From NCBI RefSeq assembly GCF_000938265.1, contig NZ_JYFC01000003.1:186001-250000 (forward strand): a stretch of DNA of 64,000 nucleotides, given 5' to 3'. A model generated the notes under the pieces. The model had not been told where the DNA came from. It ran no database searches and was given only the letters and a program-made list of their open reading frames with translations. Made by a program: the position numbers and the translations under genes. Source of the stretch: Agreia bicolorata (lineage in GTDB: Bacteria; Actinomycetota; Actinomycetes; Actinomycetales; Microbacteriaceae). Positions 25,271 to 34,900 of this stretch are shown one piece after another; the stretch's first letter is position 1; each line of letters starts with the position of its first letter.

Positions 25271-27979
25271 ATGGATGACGCGACGCGCGACGCCGACATC
25301 AGCTCAGTTCTCGGCGTGGCCGCCTGGCCGCTCGTGGCCCGCGGACCGGTCGTCGACCGCATCGTGTCGACGCTGTCGAGTGCGAGCACGCTCGCGGTCG
25401 TTCTGCACGGCGAAGCAGGAATCGGCAAGAGCCGCATCGCAGCAGCAGCAGCCGATGCCTTGCAGCAAAACGGCTGGTCGACCCTCAGGCTCTCCGCTCG
25501 AACGAGCCTCTCGGCCCTTCCTCTCGGGGGTCTCGCTCCGCTGTTCGCGAGCGAGCGGCCCGACCTCGGCCGACTGGCCAGCGACCCGCTCGCGCTACTG
25601 ACCTTCGCGAGTGATCGCATCCGCTCGCTCGCACCGGAGCGGCAGGTGCTGCTCGTCGTCGACGACCTGCCGCTGCTCGACGCACTGTCTCTTCACCTCG
25701 TGGCCCAGCTGGTGCAGACGGGCATCGTGCGGCTTCTCGCCACGATTCCCGAGGGGTCACCGGTGCCCGACCCGATTCTCGCGCTGTGGACCGAAAGCTC
25801 TGCGCTGCGCATCGACATCGCCCCGCTCGATCGCGACGAGAGCGCGCGGGTACTCGAGGCGGCGCTCGGCGCCTCGGTGGCCGGGCGCACTGCGGAGACC
25901 CTGCACCGGGCCTCGAGCGGCAACCCCCTCTTTCTTCGCGAGCTCAGCCTGGGCGCGATCCTCGGCGGTTCACTGCAAGCCGTCGAAGGCGTCTGGCAAC
26001 TCGTCGGCCCGCTCTCGGGGACTCCGGCCCTGCGCGACGTGATGGTGGCGCGACTTCAGGCACTCACACCGGCAGAGCTCGACCTCATCGAGCGCCTCGC
26101 GCTCTGCTCTCGTCTGCCCATGGCCCAGCTTCGCCAGCCGAATTCGCGCCAGACCGTTCGACGTCTCGAATCCGCCGGGCTCGTGTCGCTCTCGGAGTCG
26201 AACGGCGTCGTTGTGGCCGCGTTGGCTCAGCCGCACTACGCCTCGGTCGTGCGCTCAGGCATGTCGTTGCTGCGGGTCGAAGACGTGCTGCTCGAGCAGG
26301 CAGACATCGCCTCCGAGGGAGAGCTCACGACCGACGAGGCGTTTCGAGTCGCGGTGTGGCGACTGGATGCCGGCAGGCCGTCGAATCCAGATCTCCTGGC
26401 GTCGAGCGCCCGGCTCGCGCAGCTCACGCACGATCACGCCCAGGCTGCCCGGCTCGCTCGAGCCGCGATAGCCGCCGGAGCCGCGGGAGCGGACATCCAT
26501 ATTCTTCTGGCCGACTCGCTGCGGCGCCGAGGCGAGGAGCAGCCGTCGGCCCTGGCCGTCGATGAAGCGGATCGGCGCAATGACGCCGAACCGACCGCAG
26601 AACCCGTCGCTGCGCAGATCGCCGCGACTCGAGCACTGCTGCTGCACGACCAGCCCGGAGGCCTTGACGCCGCGAACAGCGTGCTCGACGAGGCCCTCGC
26701 GCGCTATCCCGACCAGTCGGAATCGATCACCCTGCTGCGGTCGATGATGCTCTTCACCCGCGAAGAGTCGGGCAGCGCGCTCGACGCGATCGAATCCCTG
26801 CTGACGCCGGGCCGCGTCGACACGAAGAGCCAGCCCGAGCGCGCCGCGGTCGTCGCCCTGGCAGCAGCCCCGGCGCTGGCCGCTGCGGGCCGGTACAGCG
26901 AGTCAGAGGAGTGGGTCGCTGTTCTGCGCGACGCGCTGCCGAGCACAGGAGACCGGGCCTTCGTGCTGTTCACGACCGCGATCACCGCGTTCACTGGCGG
27001 ATCGCTTGATACGGCCCGGCAGCGTTCCCTCGACACGCTGAGCGAGGCCATTCAGTTCGACGACGAGGTGTCCACTCGCTGGGCCGAGTTGCTGCTCGGC
27101 CAGGTGACGCTCGAGATCGGAGCCGTCGACACGGCGTCTCGCTGGATCCGCGATGCCATCAGCGGTGCTCAGCTCACCGGCCCGCGAGTGTTGCTCGGCG
27201 CATCACTCGCCACTCTGGCGGCCGCCCACGCGCAGGCCGGCCGCTTCGATGAGGCCGACGCGACGCTGGCCGGGCTGAGCGACGACGAGCAGATGGGGCG
27301 CTACTACCGCAGCCTTGCCCGCGGCCTGGTGGCGTCGGGAAGGGGCGACGCCGACGGTGCTGTCGGCCTGCTGTCGCGTGCGGCATCCGATTATGAGGAG
27401 GCGGGCGAACTGCACCACGCCTCCGGTCTGTTCTTCGCCGCGGCGCGCATCGCCGGCGCCGGCATGACGAACCCGCCCGCCGCCGCCGAGCACCTCGCCG
27501 CGGCGCTCGAGGCGATCGCCGCTCGAGGCGATTCGCCGCTGTTCGCGGCGCGCGCATCCCACGCCCGTGCACTGGTGGAGCGCGATGCAGATGAGCTGAT
27601 GCGCGCATCCGCAGCCTGGGAGGTTCTCGGCGGCGATCTGTTCGCAGCCGAGGCCGCCGCAGCGGCCGGTGCCATCGCACGGGCGGCGGGCGAGGTGCAG
27701 GTCTCGATGGGCTATCTGCAGCGCGCACAGGAGTTCGCAGCCCGATGCGCGGGCGCGGCGTCGGCGATTCTCGAGGTCTCGGTCGCAGCCCCCGATGTGC
27801 TCACGAAGCGAGAGCGCCAGATCGCCGATCTTGCAGGTTCTGGGCTGTCGAGCCAAGAGATCGCGTCGGCCCTCTTCCTCTCTGTGCGCACGGTCGACAA
27901 CCACCTGCAGTCGAGCTACGGCAAACTCGGCGTGGCCGGCCGCAAGGAGCTGATGAAGCTGCTGGGCTCTCGCAGCTGA
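25271..27979 (+). CDS. LAL-type LuxR regulator with AAA/STAND ATPase domain (LAL2)
   Basis: A 902-residue paralogue of LAL1, alignable over its whole length (for example WSTLRLSARTSL and GGLAPLF in both). Walker A is GEAGIGKS (residues 47-54); the helical repeat region follows, then a C-terminal LuxR domain with RTVDNHLQSSYGKLG identical to LAL1. ATG 25271 is preferred: it follows GAGGGGGCAGACAG, and TATGCT at 25217-25222 is a possible -10 leaving a leader of about 40 bases; the frame extends upstream without coding character. The identical recognition helix suggests both paralogues bind one site. Confidence 0.93.
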   Translation: MDDATRDADISSVLGVAAWPLVARGPVVDRIVSTLSSASTLAVVLHGEAGIGKSRIAAAAADALQQNGWSTLRLSARTSLSALPLGGLAPLFASERPDLGRLASDPLALLTFASDRIRSLAPERQVLLVVDDLPLLDALSLHLVAQLVQTGIVRLLATIPEGSPVPDPILALWTESSALRIDIAPLDRDESARVLEAALGASVAGRTAETLHRASSGNPLFLRELSLGAILGGSLQAVEGVWQLVGPLSGTPALRDVMVARLQALTPAELDLIERLALCSRLPMAQLRQPNSRQTVRRLESAGLVSLSESNGVVVAALAQPHYASVVRSGMSLLRVEDVLLEQADIASEGELTTDEAFRVAVWRLDAGRPSNPDLLASSARLAQLTHDHAQAARLARAAIAAGAAGADIHILLADSLRRRGEEQPSALAVDEADRRNDAEPTAEPVAAQIAATRALLLHDQPGGLDAANSVLDEALARYPDQSESITLLRSMMLFTREESGSALDAIESLLTPGRVDTKSQPERAAVVALAAAPALAAAGRYSESEEWVAVLRDALPSTGDRAFVLFTTAITAFTGGSLDTARQRSLDTLSEAIQFDDEVSTRWAELLLGQVTLEIGAVDTASRWIRDAISGAQLTGPRVLLGASLATLAAAHAQAGRFDEADATLAGLSDDEQMGRYYRSLARGLVASGRGDADGAVGLLSRAASDYEEAGELHHASGLFFAAARIAGAGMTNPPAAAEHLAAALEAIAARGDSPLFAARASHARALVERDADELMRASAAWEVLGGDLFAAEAAAAAGAIARAAGEVQVSMGYLQRAQEFAARCAGAASAILEVSVAAPDVLTKRERQIADLAGSGLSSQEIASALFLSVRTVDNHLQSSYGKLGVAGRKELMKLLGSRS

Positions 27980-28040
27980 GCTCTCAGCCGGCACCCACGG
28001 CCGTGTCCGATTTCCGCTAGCGAGGGGTGGCGGGATGCGG

Positions 28041-28046
28041 CAGGGT
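28041..28046 (+). promoter_or_regulatory. -10-like CAGGGT six bases before the Ada/AlkA start
   Basis: CAGGGT, then TGAGTC and the ATG at 28053; same spacing as the TAGGGT leaderless starts, with one mismatch in the first base. Confidence 0.4.
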
Positions 28047-28052
28047 TGAGTC

Positions 28053-29567
28053 ATGGATTTCGGCGAGCGGTACCGTGTGATCGAGTCGCGCGACGCGCGT
28101 TTCGACGGTCGCTTCGTCACCGCGGTTCGCTCCACGGGAATCTACTGTCGGCCGAGCTGCCCGGCGCGCACTCCGAAGCAGGCGAACGTCACCTTCTATC
28201 CCACGAGCGCGGCCGCCCATCTCGCCGGTTACCGCGCGTGCAAGCGCTGCCTACCGGAGGCGACGCCCGGCAGCCCGGAGTGGAATCTGCGTGAGGACGT
28301 CGCCGCGCGTGCCATGCGGCTCATCGCCGACGGCGTGGTCGAGCGCGATGGTGTCGATGGGCTGTCTCGCCGAGTCGGCTACTCGGCCCGGCAACTGAAT
28401 CGCATCCTCGTGGCCGAGCTCGGTGCCGGTCCCATCGCGCTCGCCCGTGCCCATCGCGCGCAGAATGCCCGCACCCTCATCACGGGAACCACCATGCCCA
28501 TGGCCGACGTGGCGTTCGCCGCCGGCTTCACCAGCATCCGCCAGTTCAACGACACGGTCGCAGAGGTGTTCGATCTCACGCCTTCCGCTCTGCGGTCACG
28601 GTCTCGCACGGCGTCGATGTCAGGGGCATCGGATGCGGCCGGCTCGATCCGTCTCGCGCTGCCCTATCGGGAGCCGCTCGACATCGACGGGCTCTTCGGC
28701 TGGTTCGCGCCGCGCGCGGTGCCCGGCATGGAGGCAGTGGGTCCGCGCCGTTACGCGCGCACTGTGCGGCTTCCGCACGGCGCCGCCTACGTCGACTTGA
28801 GCGCACCGGAGCGCACCGGAGGGCGCCCCCGCATCGATGCGGTCGCCCGCTTCGAGAACCTGGCAGATCTGCCGGCGTTGCTCAGCCGCGTGCGGCGGCT
28901 GCTCGATCTCGACGCAGATCCGCTCGCCGTCGACGCCGTTCTCACAGGCGACGAGCGCCTCTCGTCCGAGGTCGCGCAGGTACCCGGCATCCGTGTGCCT
29001 GGCACGCTCGACGCGGGCGAGATGCTGATCCGAGCACTTCTCGGGCAGCAGGTCACCGTGTCATCGGCACGCACGCAGTTGACGCGACTGGTCGACGCCC
29101 TGGGAGAGGAAGTGCCGCTCTCGATCGTCGGCGAAGACGCGGCCGACACCCGCCGCCGCCTCTTTCCGACTCCCACGGCGATCGCCGAGCGCGCACACGA
29201 GATCCTCCGCGGCCCCGCCGCTCGCACCGACACAGTGCGCCGCGTAGCCGAGGCGCTCGCCGACGGCTCGCTCACGATCGATCTCTCCGACACCCGCGAC
29301 GACGTGACTGCCCGACTGACCGCGATCCGCGGCATCGGGCCGTGGACGGCCGACTATGTGGTGATGCGTGCTCTCGGGCATCCCGATGTGTTTGTGCGTC
29401 GCGATGTCGCCATCCGGTCGGGCGCACGCACGCTCGGCTTTGCCGACGGCGACAAAGCACTCGCTGCCGAGGCCGCCGCTTTCGCGCCCTGGCGCAGCTA
29501 TCTCTCGATGCATCTCTGGCGGGCGGCCGCTCGCACCTCTCCCCCTACCCCTAAGGAACACGCATGA
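28053..29567 (+). CDS. alkA: Ada-like regulator fused to DNA-3-methyladenine glycosylase II (AlkA)
   Basis: A 504-residue three-part protein. Residues 1-75 are the Ada zinc domain with Cys32, Cys36, Cys63 and Cys66; Cys32 corresponds to the methylphosphotriester acceptor of Ada. Residues 85-185 are an AraC-type helix-turn-helix ([20 protein letters not shown]). Residues 195-500 are an AlkA glycosylase with the HhH motif and catalytic Asp in [18 protein letters not shown]. It senses alkylation, activates its own operon and excises alkylated bases. The ogt gene overlaps its stop by four bases. Confidence 0.95.
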   Translation: MDFGERYRVIESRDARFDGRFVTAVRSTGIYCRPSCPARTPKQANVTFYPTSAAAHLAGYRACKRCLPEATPGSPEWNLREDVAARAMRLIADGVVERDGVDGLSRRVGYSARQLNRILVAELGAGPIALARAHRAQNARTLITGTTMPMADVAFAAGFTSIRQFNDTVAEVFDLTPSALRSRSRTASMSGASDAAGSIRLALPYREPLDIDGLFGWFAPRAVPGMEAVGPRRYARTVRLPHGAAYVDLSAPERTGGRPRIDAVARFENLADLPALLSRVRRLLDLDADPLAVDAVLTGDERLSSEVAQVPGIRVPGTLDAGEMLIRALLGQQVTVSSARTQLTRLVDALGEEVPLSIVGEDAADTRRRLFPTPTAIAERAHEILRGPAARTDTVRRVAEALADGSLTIDLSDTRDDVTARLTAIRGIGPWTADYVVMRALGHPDVFVRRDVAIRSGARTLGFADGDKALAAEAAAFAPWRSYLSMHLWRAAARTSPPTPKEHA

Positions 29568-30070
29568 CCGCGACAGCTCTTATCCACACCATCGATACGC
29601 CCGATGGGCCGTTCACGATCCTCGAAGACGACGAGGGGCGCGTACTCTCGTCGGGCTGGACGGAATCAGATGAGGCCGTGTTCGCACGGCTGGCCCCTCG
29701 CAACCGGCCGACCGCTCTGGCGGGGCGATCCCAGAACACGCAGGCGGTCGACGCCTTCTACTCGGGCGATATCCACGCCATCGACGACGTGCCCGTTCGC
29801 CAGTTCGGAACGCCTCTGCAGACGATCTCGTGGGCAGAGCTGCGGCGCATCGCTCCGGGGCAGCCGATCACCTACACGGAGCTCGCCGCCAGAAGCGGCA
29901 ACGCCCGAGCCGTGCGCGCGGCCGCGAGCGCGTGCGCCCGCAACGCTCCCGCGCTCTTCGTGCCGTGCCACCGCGTGATCAACACGGCCGGCGGACTCGC
30001 CGGGTTCGCCTGGGGCATCCCGGTGAAGCGCGCGCTGCTTGCCCGCGAAGCGGCCGCGGCGTCACTCTGA
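29564..30070 (+). CDS. ogt: Methylated-DNA-protein-cysteine methyltransferase
   Basis: A 168-residue O6-alkylguanine transferase that moves the alkyl group from DNA to its own Cys in a suicide reaction. The active-site motif VPCHRVI is intact and [16 protein letters not shown] is the DNA-binding helix region. It overlaps the Ada/AlkA gene by four bases and so is part of the same adaptive-response operon. Confidence 0.96.
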   Translation: MTATALIHTIDTPDGPFTILEDDEGRVLSSGWTESDEAVFARLAPRNRPTALAGRSQNTQAVDAFYSGDIHAIDDVPVRQFGTPLQTISWAELRRIAPGQPITYTELAARSGNARAVRAAASACARNAPALFVPCHRVINTAGGLAGFAWGIPVKRALLAREAAAASL

Positions 30071-30144
30071 GCGCGCCACCACCAGCAAGACACTGTGCGG
30101 GCGAGAAGAGGCGTGGGCACTCGACGCCCAGGCCCAAGTTGCAG

Positions 30145-31050
30145 CTAAGCCTGCCAGCCACCACCATGCGGGTTCCAGATGCCAGTCATCGTTGTTCCAT
30201 CCAAAATTGGTCCGATCAAGCGGTTAGTGAGGTCTTCGGCTTCTTGCCACGTCAGGTGCAGTCCGGCGGCCTTTCTTGCGGCGGTAGAGTACCCCTTCTG
30301 GATCGCCGGCGATGCTGTTACTAGGGTGAACGGTGTCAGTTTGCGCTCAAGTATCTGGACCTTCAGTGCTTCTCGTAACAGCTTCGCGTCACAGCTCAGG
30401 TGTTGCGCGATCAGTGCGAGGTCGACGAGATCTTTTGCACGAGAAGACCGTCCGTCTGGCCCACCGTGATGACTCTCCATCATGGCGGCGACCTTGTCGG
30501 CGATTTGCTGTTCGATTGCAATCATGACGCATTCCGGGGTAGGCACACTTCGGGCAAGTGGGACTCGAAAAACTGGGGACGCTCTCACGGTCGCGAGACC
30601 CGCACGATCGTGCACGGCCAGGTCGACTTTGACTATTTGCCCAAGTCCTGCTGCCTCAAATGTCAGCGACACCATCGTGATATTTGGCTGATCGTTACTG
30701 ATCTGACGCCGCTGCTGTTTTAGCAGCGTGAATCGCAGTCGGTCTCCGATATCAATGTCGACGAGTCTTTCTAGCTGAGTTACAGCCGACGCGATGTCGG
30801 ATATCGACGTCTCGAGATCGACATCGACTGTCGCACGGGCACGAGGAATGAATGCAAGCATCCGCGTGCCGCCTTTGAGAATAAAGGGGGAGTCCATGCT
30901 TGAAAAGACCCGCGCAAGGAACCGGTCGAACAGTTGCAGGTTTAGAAGGTCTTGTTTCGGGACACCACGGTCAACGGATGCTTTGCCGCTGGCCGCCCTG
31001 ATAGCCGTCCACGTCGCCGCCGGAGTTGCATATTCATCCGGCTTAGCCAT
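30145..31050 (-). CDS. abiEii: AbiEii-like nucleotidyltransferase toxin (type IV toxin-antitoxin)
   Basis: A 301-residue DUF1814/AbiEii family nucleotidyltransferase. The active-site motif is seen as FILKGGTRML followed by TVDVDLETS (the paired acidic residues), with a later FEAAGLGQIVKVDLAV strand. Members of the family transfer nucleotides to tRNA or other targets and cause growth arrest. ATG 31050 (MAKPDEY) is preferred; it overlaps the antitoxin stop by eight bases. Lower GC and different codon use than the flanking genes suggest acquisition. Confidence 0.88.
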   Translation of the reverse strand: MAKPDEYATPAATWTAIRAASGKASVDRGVPKQDLLNLQLFDRFLARVFSSMDSPFILKGGTRMLAFIPRARATVDVDLETSISDIASAVTQLERLVDIDIGDRLRFTLLKQQRRQISNDQPNITMVSLTFEAAGLGQIVKVDLAVHDRAGLATVRASPVFRVPLARSVPTPECVMIAIEQQIADKVAAMMESHHGGPDGRSSRAKDLVDLALIAQHLSCDAKLLREALKVQILERKLTPFTLVTASPAIQKGYSTAARKAAGLHLTWQEAEDLTNRLIGPILDGTTMTGIWNPHGGGWQA

Positions 31051-32062
31051 CTGACGGCTCGCCAGCCTTGTCATCTGAGCTCGCCACGGGCGGCTCCGGC
31101 ATAGTTGTGTGCGGAATCGACTTCAGCATCGATGCCCGAAGTTCGTTCAGATCAGCCAACGTAGAGAGCTTCACCCGAGAGAACGCGTTACGAGGGAGCT
31201 CTACTCGAGGCAATCGCGGGATGGTGACTCTAATCGGCGCAAGAGGAAGCACTGCCTTGGCATTCTCATTCACACTCTCCCGCAGCGACGCCACAGTGGC
31301 GGCAATCTGCGCGGCGCTTTTTTCGTTCATTTGCGCAATGAGCTCGCGTAGCTGATCGGTCGCGACCGAGCCGACCAGCTCCTGAAGGTTGGTGTGGGTA
31401 AGCAGATCGCTTAGCCGCTCTTCATCGACTCGAGTCATGGCTCGGAGATGGCTATAGAGTTCGACGCCGGTTTGGTATCCGAGACGCTTGGCGTGTGGGG
31501 TCAGGAGCGATACAAGCCGATCCGTGTCCAGGTCCGCATCCGCGCGCTCCCCGTCCCGCAATGCATCAGCCACGACTGATAGGTCAGCCCCCGGCTCATT
31601 GAAAAGGTCCGCGATAGTGCGCTCTCTGGTCGTGACAGGAAGCCCCTCGAGCACCATGACGTCTTCAGCAGGGAGATGGCGTGTGCTGTATCGAACATCA
31701 TCGTGCCTCGTCTGCCTGCGACTTCTCGTATAGAGCAGAACTTGAGACGGATAGAGATCTCCGAGTTGATGCGCCCAAGCAGCAGCGGAACCACCGACGA
31801 CCACATCCGGAGAGTTAAGGCGCTCCCACGCTGGCACATCGGGCGCAGTGGCTATCCATGCCGCCCGGATGTCATCGAGCCTTGTAGCGGGAGCACCCGG
31901 CAGGCGGTACACGCCAGGGCGAAGACGTTCAAGGGCACCAGATTCCTCTCGTCTCCGAAGAGTACTGCGCGCGACCCCATTCGCCATCGCCTGCGCGGCG
32001 GTCAGCAAGCCCCACTGACTACCAGCCAGACTCGCTAGAGCGCCCTCTGTACTATGCGACAT
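31043..32062 (-). CDS. abiEi: AbiEi-like antitoxin with N-terminal winged helix
   Basis: A 339-residue antitoxin of the AbiEi_4 type. The N-terminal winged helix (QWGLLTAAQAMANGVARSTL followed by LERLRPGVYRL) binds DNA for autoregulation; the C-terminal half is needed to counter the toxin in characterised members. The start is supported by TACTAT six bases upstream (leaderless). The toxin gene overlaps the 3' end. Direct and inverted TGAGGA repeats about 40-77 bases upstream are candidate operators. Confidence 0.85.
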   Translation of the reverse strand: MSHSTEGALASLAGSQWGLLTAAQAMANGVARSTLRRREESGALERLRPGVYRLPGAPATRLDDIRAAWIATAPDVPAWERLNSPDVVVGGSAAAWAHQLGDLYPSQVLLYTRSRRQTRHDDVRYSTRHLPAEDVMVLEGLPVTTRERTIADLFNEPGADLSVVADALRDGERADADLDTDRLVSLLTPHAKRLGYQTGVELYSHLRAMTRVDEERLSDLLTHTNLQELVGSVATDQLRELIAQMNEKSAAQIAATVASLRESVNENAKAVLPLAPIRVTIPRLPRVELPRNAFSRVKLSTLADLNELRASMLKSIPHTTMPEPPVASSDDKAGEPSDG

Positions 32063-32068
32063 TCTTCA

Positions 32069-32074
32069 ATAGTA
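32069..32074 (-). promoter_or_regulatory. -10 hexamer TACTAT of abiE
   Basis: TACTAT on the minus strand is six bases from the ATG at 32062; no ribosome site is present. Confidence 0.55.
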
Positions 32075-32100
32075 AGCGAAAATGCAACAAAATAAGTAGC

Positions 32101-32139
32101 TGAGGACAAATATATGCCCGAGTGAGGACATCCTCACTC
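32101..32139. promoter_or_regulatory. abiE operator candidate: TGAGGACA repeats and a 20-base palindrome
   Basis: TGAGGACA occurs at 32101-32108 and 32123-32130, 22 bases apart, and GAGTGAGGA (32120-32128) pairs with TCCTCACTC (32131-32139) around CA. The palindrome overlaps the stop of the upstream globin gene and could also terminate its operon. Confidence 0.5.
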
Positions 32140-32499
32140 TGAGCGAGCCACCACCAGCTCACGAAACGGCCGCACGCGCGCGATGAGTTCGTCCACGTCG
32201 CCCGGGTCGACCCCTACATCGGTCAGCGCGAAGTCGAGGTGGTCGATCATGGCATCGAATGCCTCCCCCGTGATCGTGAGTCCCTCGTGTGCGTCCTCCA
32301 GCGATCTGCCGGCGAACACGTCGGGCCCGCCCATCGCGACCGTCAGGAAGGCGGCCTGGTGCGCGCGCAGTCGGGCAAGATCGATGCCCGCGAAGTACGG
32401 TGCCAGCAGCGGGTCGGCGATGACCCGCGTATAGAAGACGGCCACCGCGACCTTGAGCGTCTCGTGCCCGCCCAGCCGCTCGTACATGCTCGTGGTCAT
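32134..32499 (-). CDS. glbN: Class I truncated haemoglobin, second copy
   Basis: A 121-residue group I globin, over half identical to the copy at 24762. Tyr23 (B10), Gln48 (E11, in RAHQ) and proximal His71 (EDAHEGLTIT) are conserved. It is the last gene of a tightly coupled operon: its ATG overlaps the stop of the membrane-protein gene by four bases. The membrane setting suggests oxygen or NO handling near the membrane, but that is inference. Confidence 0.88.
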   Translation of the reverse strand: MTTSMYERLGGHETLKVAVAVFYTRVIADPLLAPYFAGIDLARLRAHQAAFLTVAMGGPDVFAGRSLEDAHEGLTITGEAFDAMIDHLDFALTDVGVDPGDVDELIARVRPFRELVVARSE

Positions 32500-33023
32500 T
32501 CGCTCGCCTTCGCTTCGGTGGTTCGTGCGGGGATGCCGGGATGCCGGCCTGCCCGGCGCAGAAGTCGTCGGCTGCGACGCGCATCGCGCCGGCCGTTCGA
32601 GTTGCGCGTGGTGAAGTCGCGCGCATCCGAGTCGGTGAGGGCGACCAGCACGAGGATGTCGAGGGAGAGACCGAGCAAACCGCCGTTCTCGAGTGTGAAC
32701 GAGGTGCCGTCGACGAAGAAGTCGGCGGCCGAGCCCAGAACCAGGATCGTGGCGAGGACCAGTGCCACGAAGCGTGCCCGATTGCTGCCTCGGAAGATGA
32801 ACCGGGCCACCGCCAGGTCGATCACCACGGCGATGCCGAACAAGATCATCAGGGCGATGAGGAGGGCGCTCGACAAAGCTTCCGCGTCGGCACCCGTGCC
32901 GACATCGAGCGAGATGTCGACCTTCTTCCAGTCGACGGCGATACTCACCGCTGTCACGATCGTCGTCACCGTGCGCAGCAGAATGAGCAGCACGCCGAGG
33001 TAGATCGAGATGGGCCGCTTCAC
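32496..33023 (-). CDS. Four-segment integral membrane protein of unknown function
   Basis: A 175-residue protein starting at GTG 33023 (overlapping the LssY_C stop as GTGA). Four hydrophobic segments lie at about residues 6-28, 50-72, 80-100 and 105-125, followed by a long Arg-rich cytoplasmic tail (NSNGRRDARRSRRLLRR). The open frame continues far upstream but only as antisense of the neighbour. No family is recognised. It lies between the LssY_C protein and a truncated haemoglobin, all in one operon. Confidence 0.75.
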   Translation of the reverse strand: MKRPISIYLGVLLILLRTVTTIVTAVSIAVDWKKVDISLDVGTGADAEALSSALLIALMILFGIAVVIDLAVARFIFRGSNRARFVALVLATILVLGSAADFFVDGTSFTLENGGLLGLSLDILVLVALTDSDARDFTTRNSNGRRDARRSRRLLRRAGRHPGIPARTTEAKASE

Positions 33024-33895
33024 GACGTCAACTGCCTCAGGTCGATCTGGGGAAGGTCGCCATCCGTCGCAATGGCATCGCCGCCGCCATTGACCGCGTG
33101 GTACCCGGTCGAGAAATTGCGGATGACGGTCACGATCGCGGCCGGATTCGCCGCCGTGACGGTCGACACGATGTGGTCGCGTTCCACATCGGTGTCTGCG
33201 TCGATCTTGTGCGTGACCTGCAGCGTGAACAGAGACAACCCGACGCTTCGGTCGTAGGTTCCGGCCGCGAGCCACTGGGTGGGGATTCCGCCCGGAAGCA
33301 GCCATCCCTCTGGCGCCTTCCAGAATCGCACGTGATGCCTCTGCGCCGGGTTGCCGGCGACCTCCTGCTGGTAGGTGAAGTCCTGGATGTTGCCGAACAG
33401 ATAGAGGGGGCTCACCGGCGCATCGGAGTAGCTGCGCCGCATGATCGTCGACATCACGATGCGCCATGCCGACGTGAGGCTCACCTCGTCGGCGCGGGTC
33501 CAGCCGGCCGCCTCCATCGCCGCATGCACCTGCTCTTCGCTTCCGAAGAGCGACAGATTCACCGGGTCGCCAAGCAGCCCCTCGCGGGTGCGGGCGCGGC
33601 CGATGAAGTAGTCGGGCACGTAGATCACCGTGAGCAGGGTGTGGATGCGCGGCAACAGCAGGTAGGCCAGCACCATCCAGAAGATCAGAATGAACCAGAG
33701 GTTCTGCCAGCCGCGCGTGAAGGACTCGGTGACGAGCAGGTAGCCGAGCCACCCGGTGGCCACCGTGCCGAACACGAAGAAGACCCGGTCGAAGAGCCGC
33801 ACGATTCCGAGGCGCTGGCGCGCGGCATCCGGATGCGCGTCGCGCTCGTCGGCTCTGAGTTGGTCGAGCGGCGTCTCGTTGAGCGGCGTCGACAT
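33020..33895 (-). CDS. LssY C-terminal domain membrane protein
   Basis: A 291-residue protein with two N-terminal membrane segments (about residues 38-58 and 66-90) and a large LssY_C domain, recognisable by DPVNLSLFGSEEQVHAAM, GWTRADEVSLTSAWRI and a late HKIDADTDVERDHIV. LssY_C proteins are widespread and uncharacterised, first named in the Legionella lss locus. It starts two bases after the pfkB stop and overlaps the next membrane gene by four bases. Confidence 0.8.
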   Translation of the reverse strand: MSTPLNETPLDQLRADERDAHPDAARQRLGIVRLFDRVFFVFGTVATGWLGYLLVTESFTRGWQNLWFILIFWMVLAYLLLPRIHTLLTVIYVPDYFIGRARTREGLLGDPVNLSLFGSEEQVHAAMEAAGWTRADEVSLTSAWRIVMSTIMRRSYSDAPVSPLYLFGNIQDFTYQQEVAGNPAQRHHVRFWKAPEGWLLPGGIPTQWLAAGTYDRSVGLSLFTLQVTHKIDADTDVERDHIVSTVTAANPAAIVTVIRNFSTGYHAVNGGGDAIATDGDLPQIDLRQLTS

Positions 33896-33897
33896 GG

Positions 33898-34833
33898 CTA
33901 GGCCGATTTAGCCGCGACCGAAGCGGCGGGCGGCGCAAGCTGCAGCAGTGCGCCGCGGGTGCGGCAGGTCGCGGCCGCCACCGCCATGGCGCGTTCGAGA
34001 ACGGCCTGCCACTCGTCGCCGGTCTCGGGCAGTCCGCCCTGCGCGCGGGCCTCCACGAGACTGGCCGCGACGCTCGCCAGCGTGGCGTCGCCGGCGCCCA
34101 TCGTGTCGATCACGGGCTCCGACATCAGTGTGATGGGCTGCTGCACGAGAATTCCCGAGGCCGTGGCGATGGATGCGCCGTCGCTCCCCGCCGTTGACAG
34201 CACCGTCTGCGAGCCGGTCGAGATGAGACCTTCGGTGAGCATAAGCAGCGAGGCGTTGTAGAGCAGCGCGGCGTCTTCGTCGCCGACCTTCACAAGAAGG
34301 GCAGTTGCGGCAACGCGCTCGAAGTTGGCCACGAAGTCGTGCACGGAGTGCAGCATCCCCTCGCGCGGGTTCGGGTCGAACAACAGTCGGCTCTGCGGAT
34401 CGGCGACCGCGCCCTCAAGCAGCGCAACCTGCTCGGCCGAGTCGAAGCGCAGACAGCTGACCACAACGAACGGGGCCGCATCGATGGCCTGCCGCACCCT
34501 GTCGTCGAACTCGATGAAGCGCTCGACCGAGGCCTCATTGAAGCTGTAGCGCGGTTCACCGTCGGTGCGGTCGGAGATCGCTCGGGCGGTGCCGCGGGGG
34601 CTCGGCGTGGCAATGAGGCGCACCCCGTACTCGGCCAGAAACTCGCGGATCTTGTCGCCGTCGGAGTCGTCACCCACCATCGCCACAAGGGTTGTCTCAA
34701 CGCCGAGGCGAGCGAGGCCCACGGCAACATTGAGCGCGGCCCCGCCGACGAAATCCTCAGAGCCCTCCGGGGTGCGGAACTCGTCTATGAGCGCGTCGCC
34801 GATCACTACAACGGAACCCGTCGCATCCACCAT
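33898..34833 (-). CDS. PfkB-family carbohydrate kinase
   Basis: A 311-residue ribokinase-superfamily kinase that phosphorylates a sugar or sugar acid with ATP. The N-terminal GGAALNVAVGLARLG and C-terminal catalytic DTMGAGDA motifs (PfkB signatures 1 and 2) are intact. Starts at ATG 34833; an in-frame TTG eight codons earlier is less likely. Substrate unknown; fructokinase or ketodeoxygluconate kinase are possible, and the latter would suit the KDPG aldolase at 46781. First gene of the pfkB-LssY_C-membrane-globin operon. Confidence 0.9.
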   Translation of the reverse strand: MVDATGSVVVIGDALIDEFRTPEGSEDFVGGAALNVAVGLARLGVETTLVAMVGDDSDGDKIREFLAEYGVRLIATPSPRGTARAISDRTDGEPRYSFNEASVERFIEFDDRVRQAIDAAPFVVVSCLRFDSAEQVALLEGAVADPQSRLLFDPNPREGMLHSVHDFVANFERVAATALLVKVGDEDAALLYNASLLMLTEGLISTGSQTVLSTAGSDGASIATASGILVQQPITLMSEPVIDTMGAGDATLASVAASLVEARAQGGLPETGDEWQAVLERAMAVAAATCRTRGALLQLAPPAASVAAKSA

Positions 34834-34900
34834 TCTGCGCACCCTCACGTTCGACAAGCCTCAGGATGCACACTCTATTACTGGTGACTTCCCACGCGCA

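Noticed and set aside
33024-33938. Long N-terminal extension of the small membrane protein
   Set aside because: It is a shifted frame of the LssY_C gene; the real start is GTG 33023 in a GTGA overlap.
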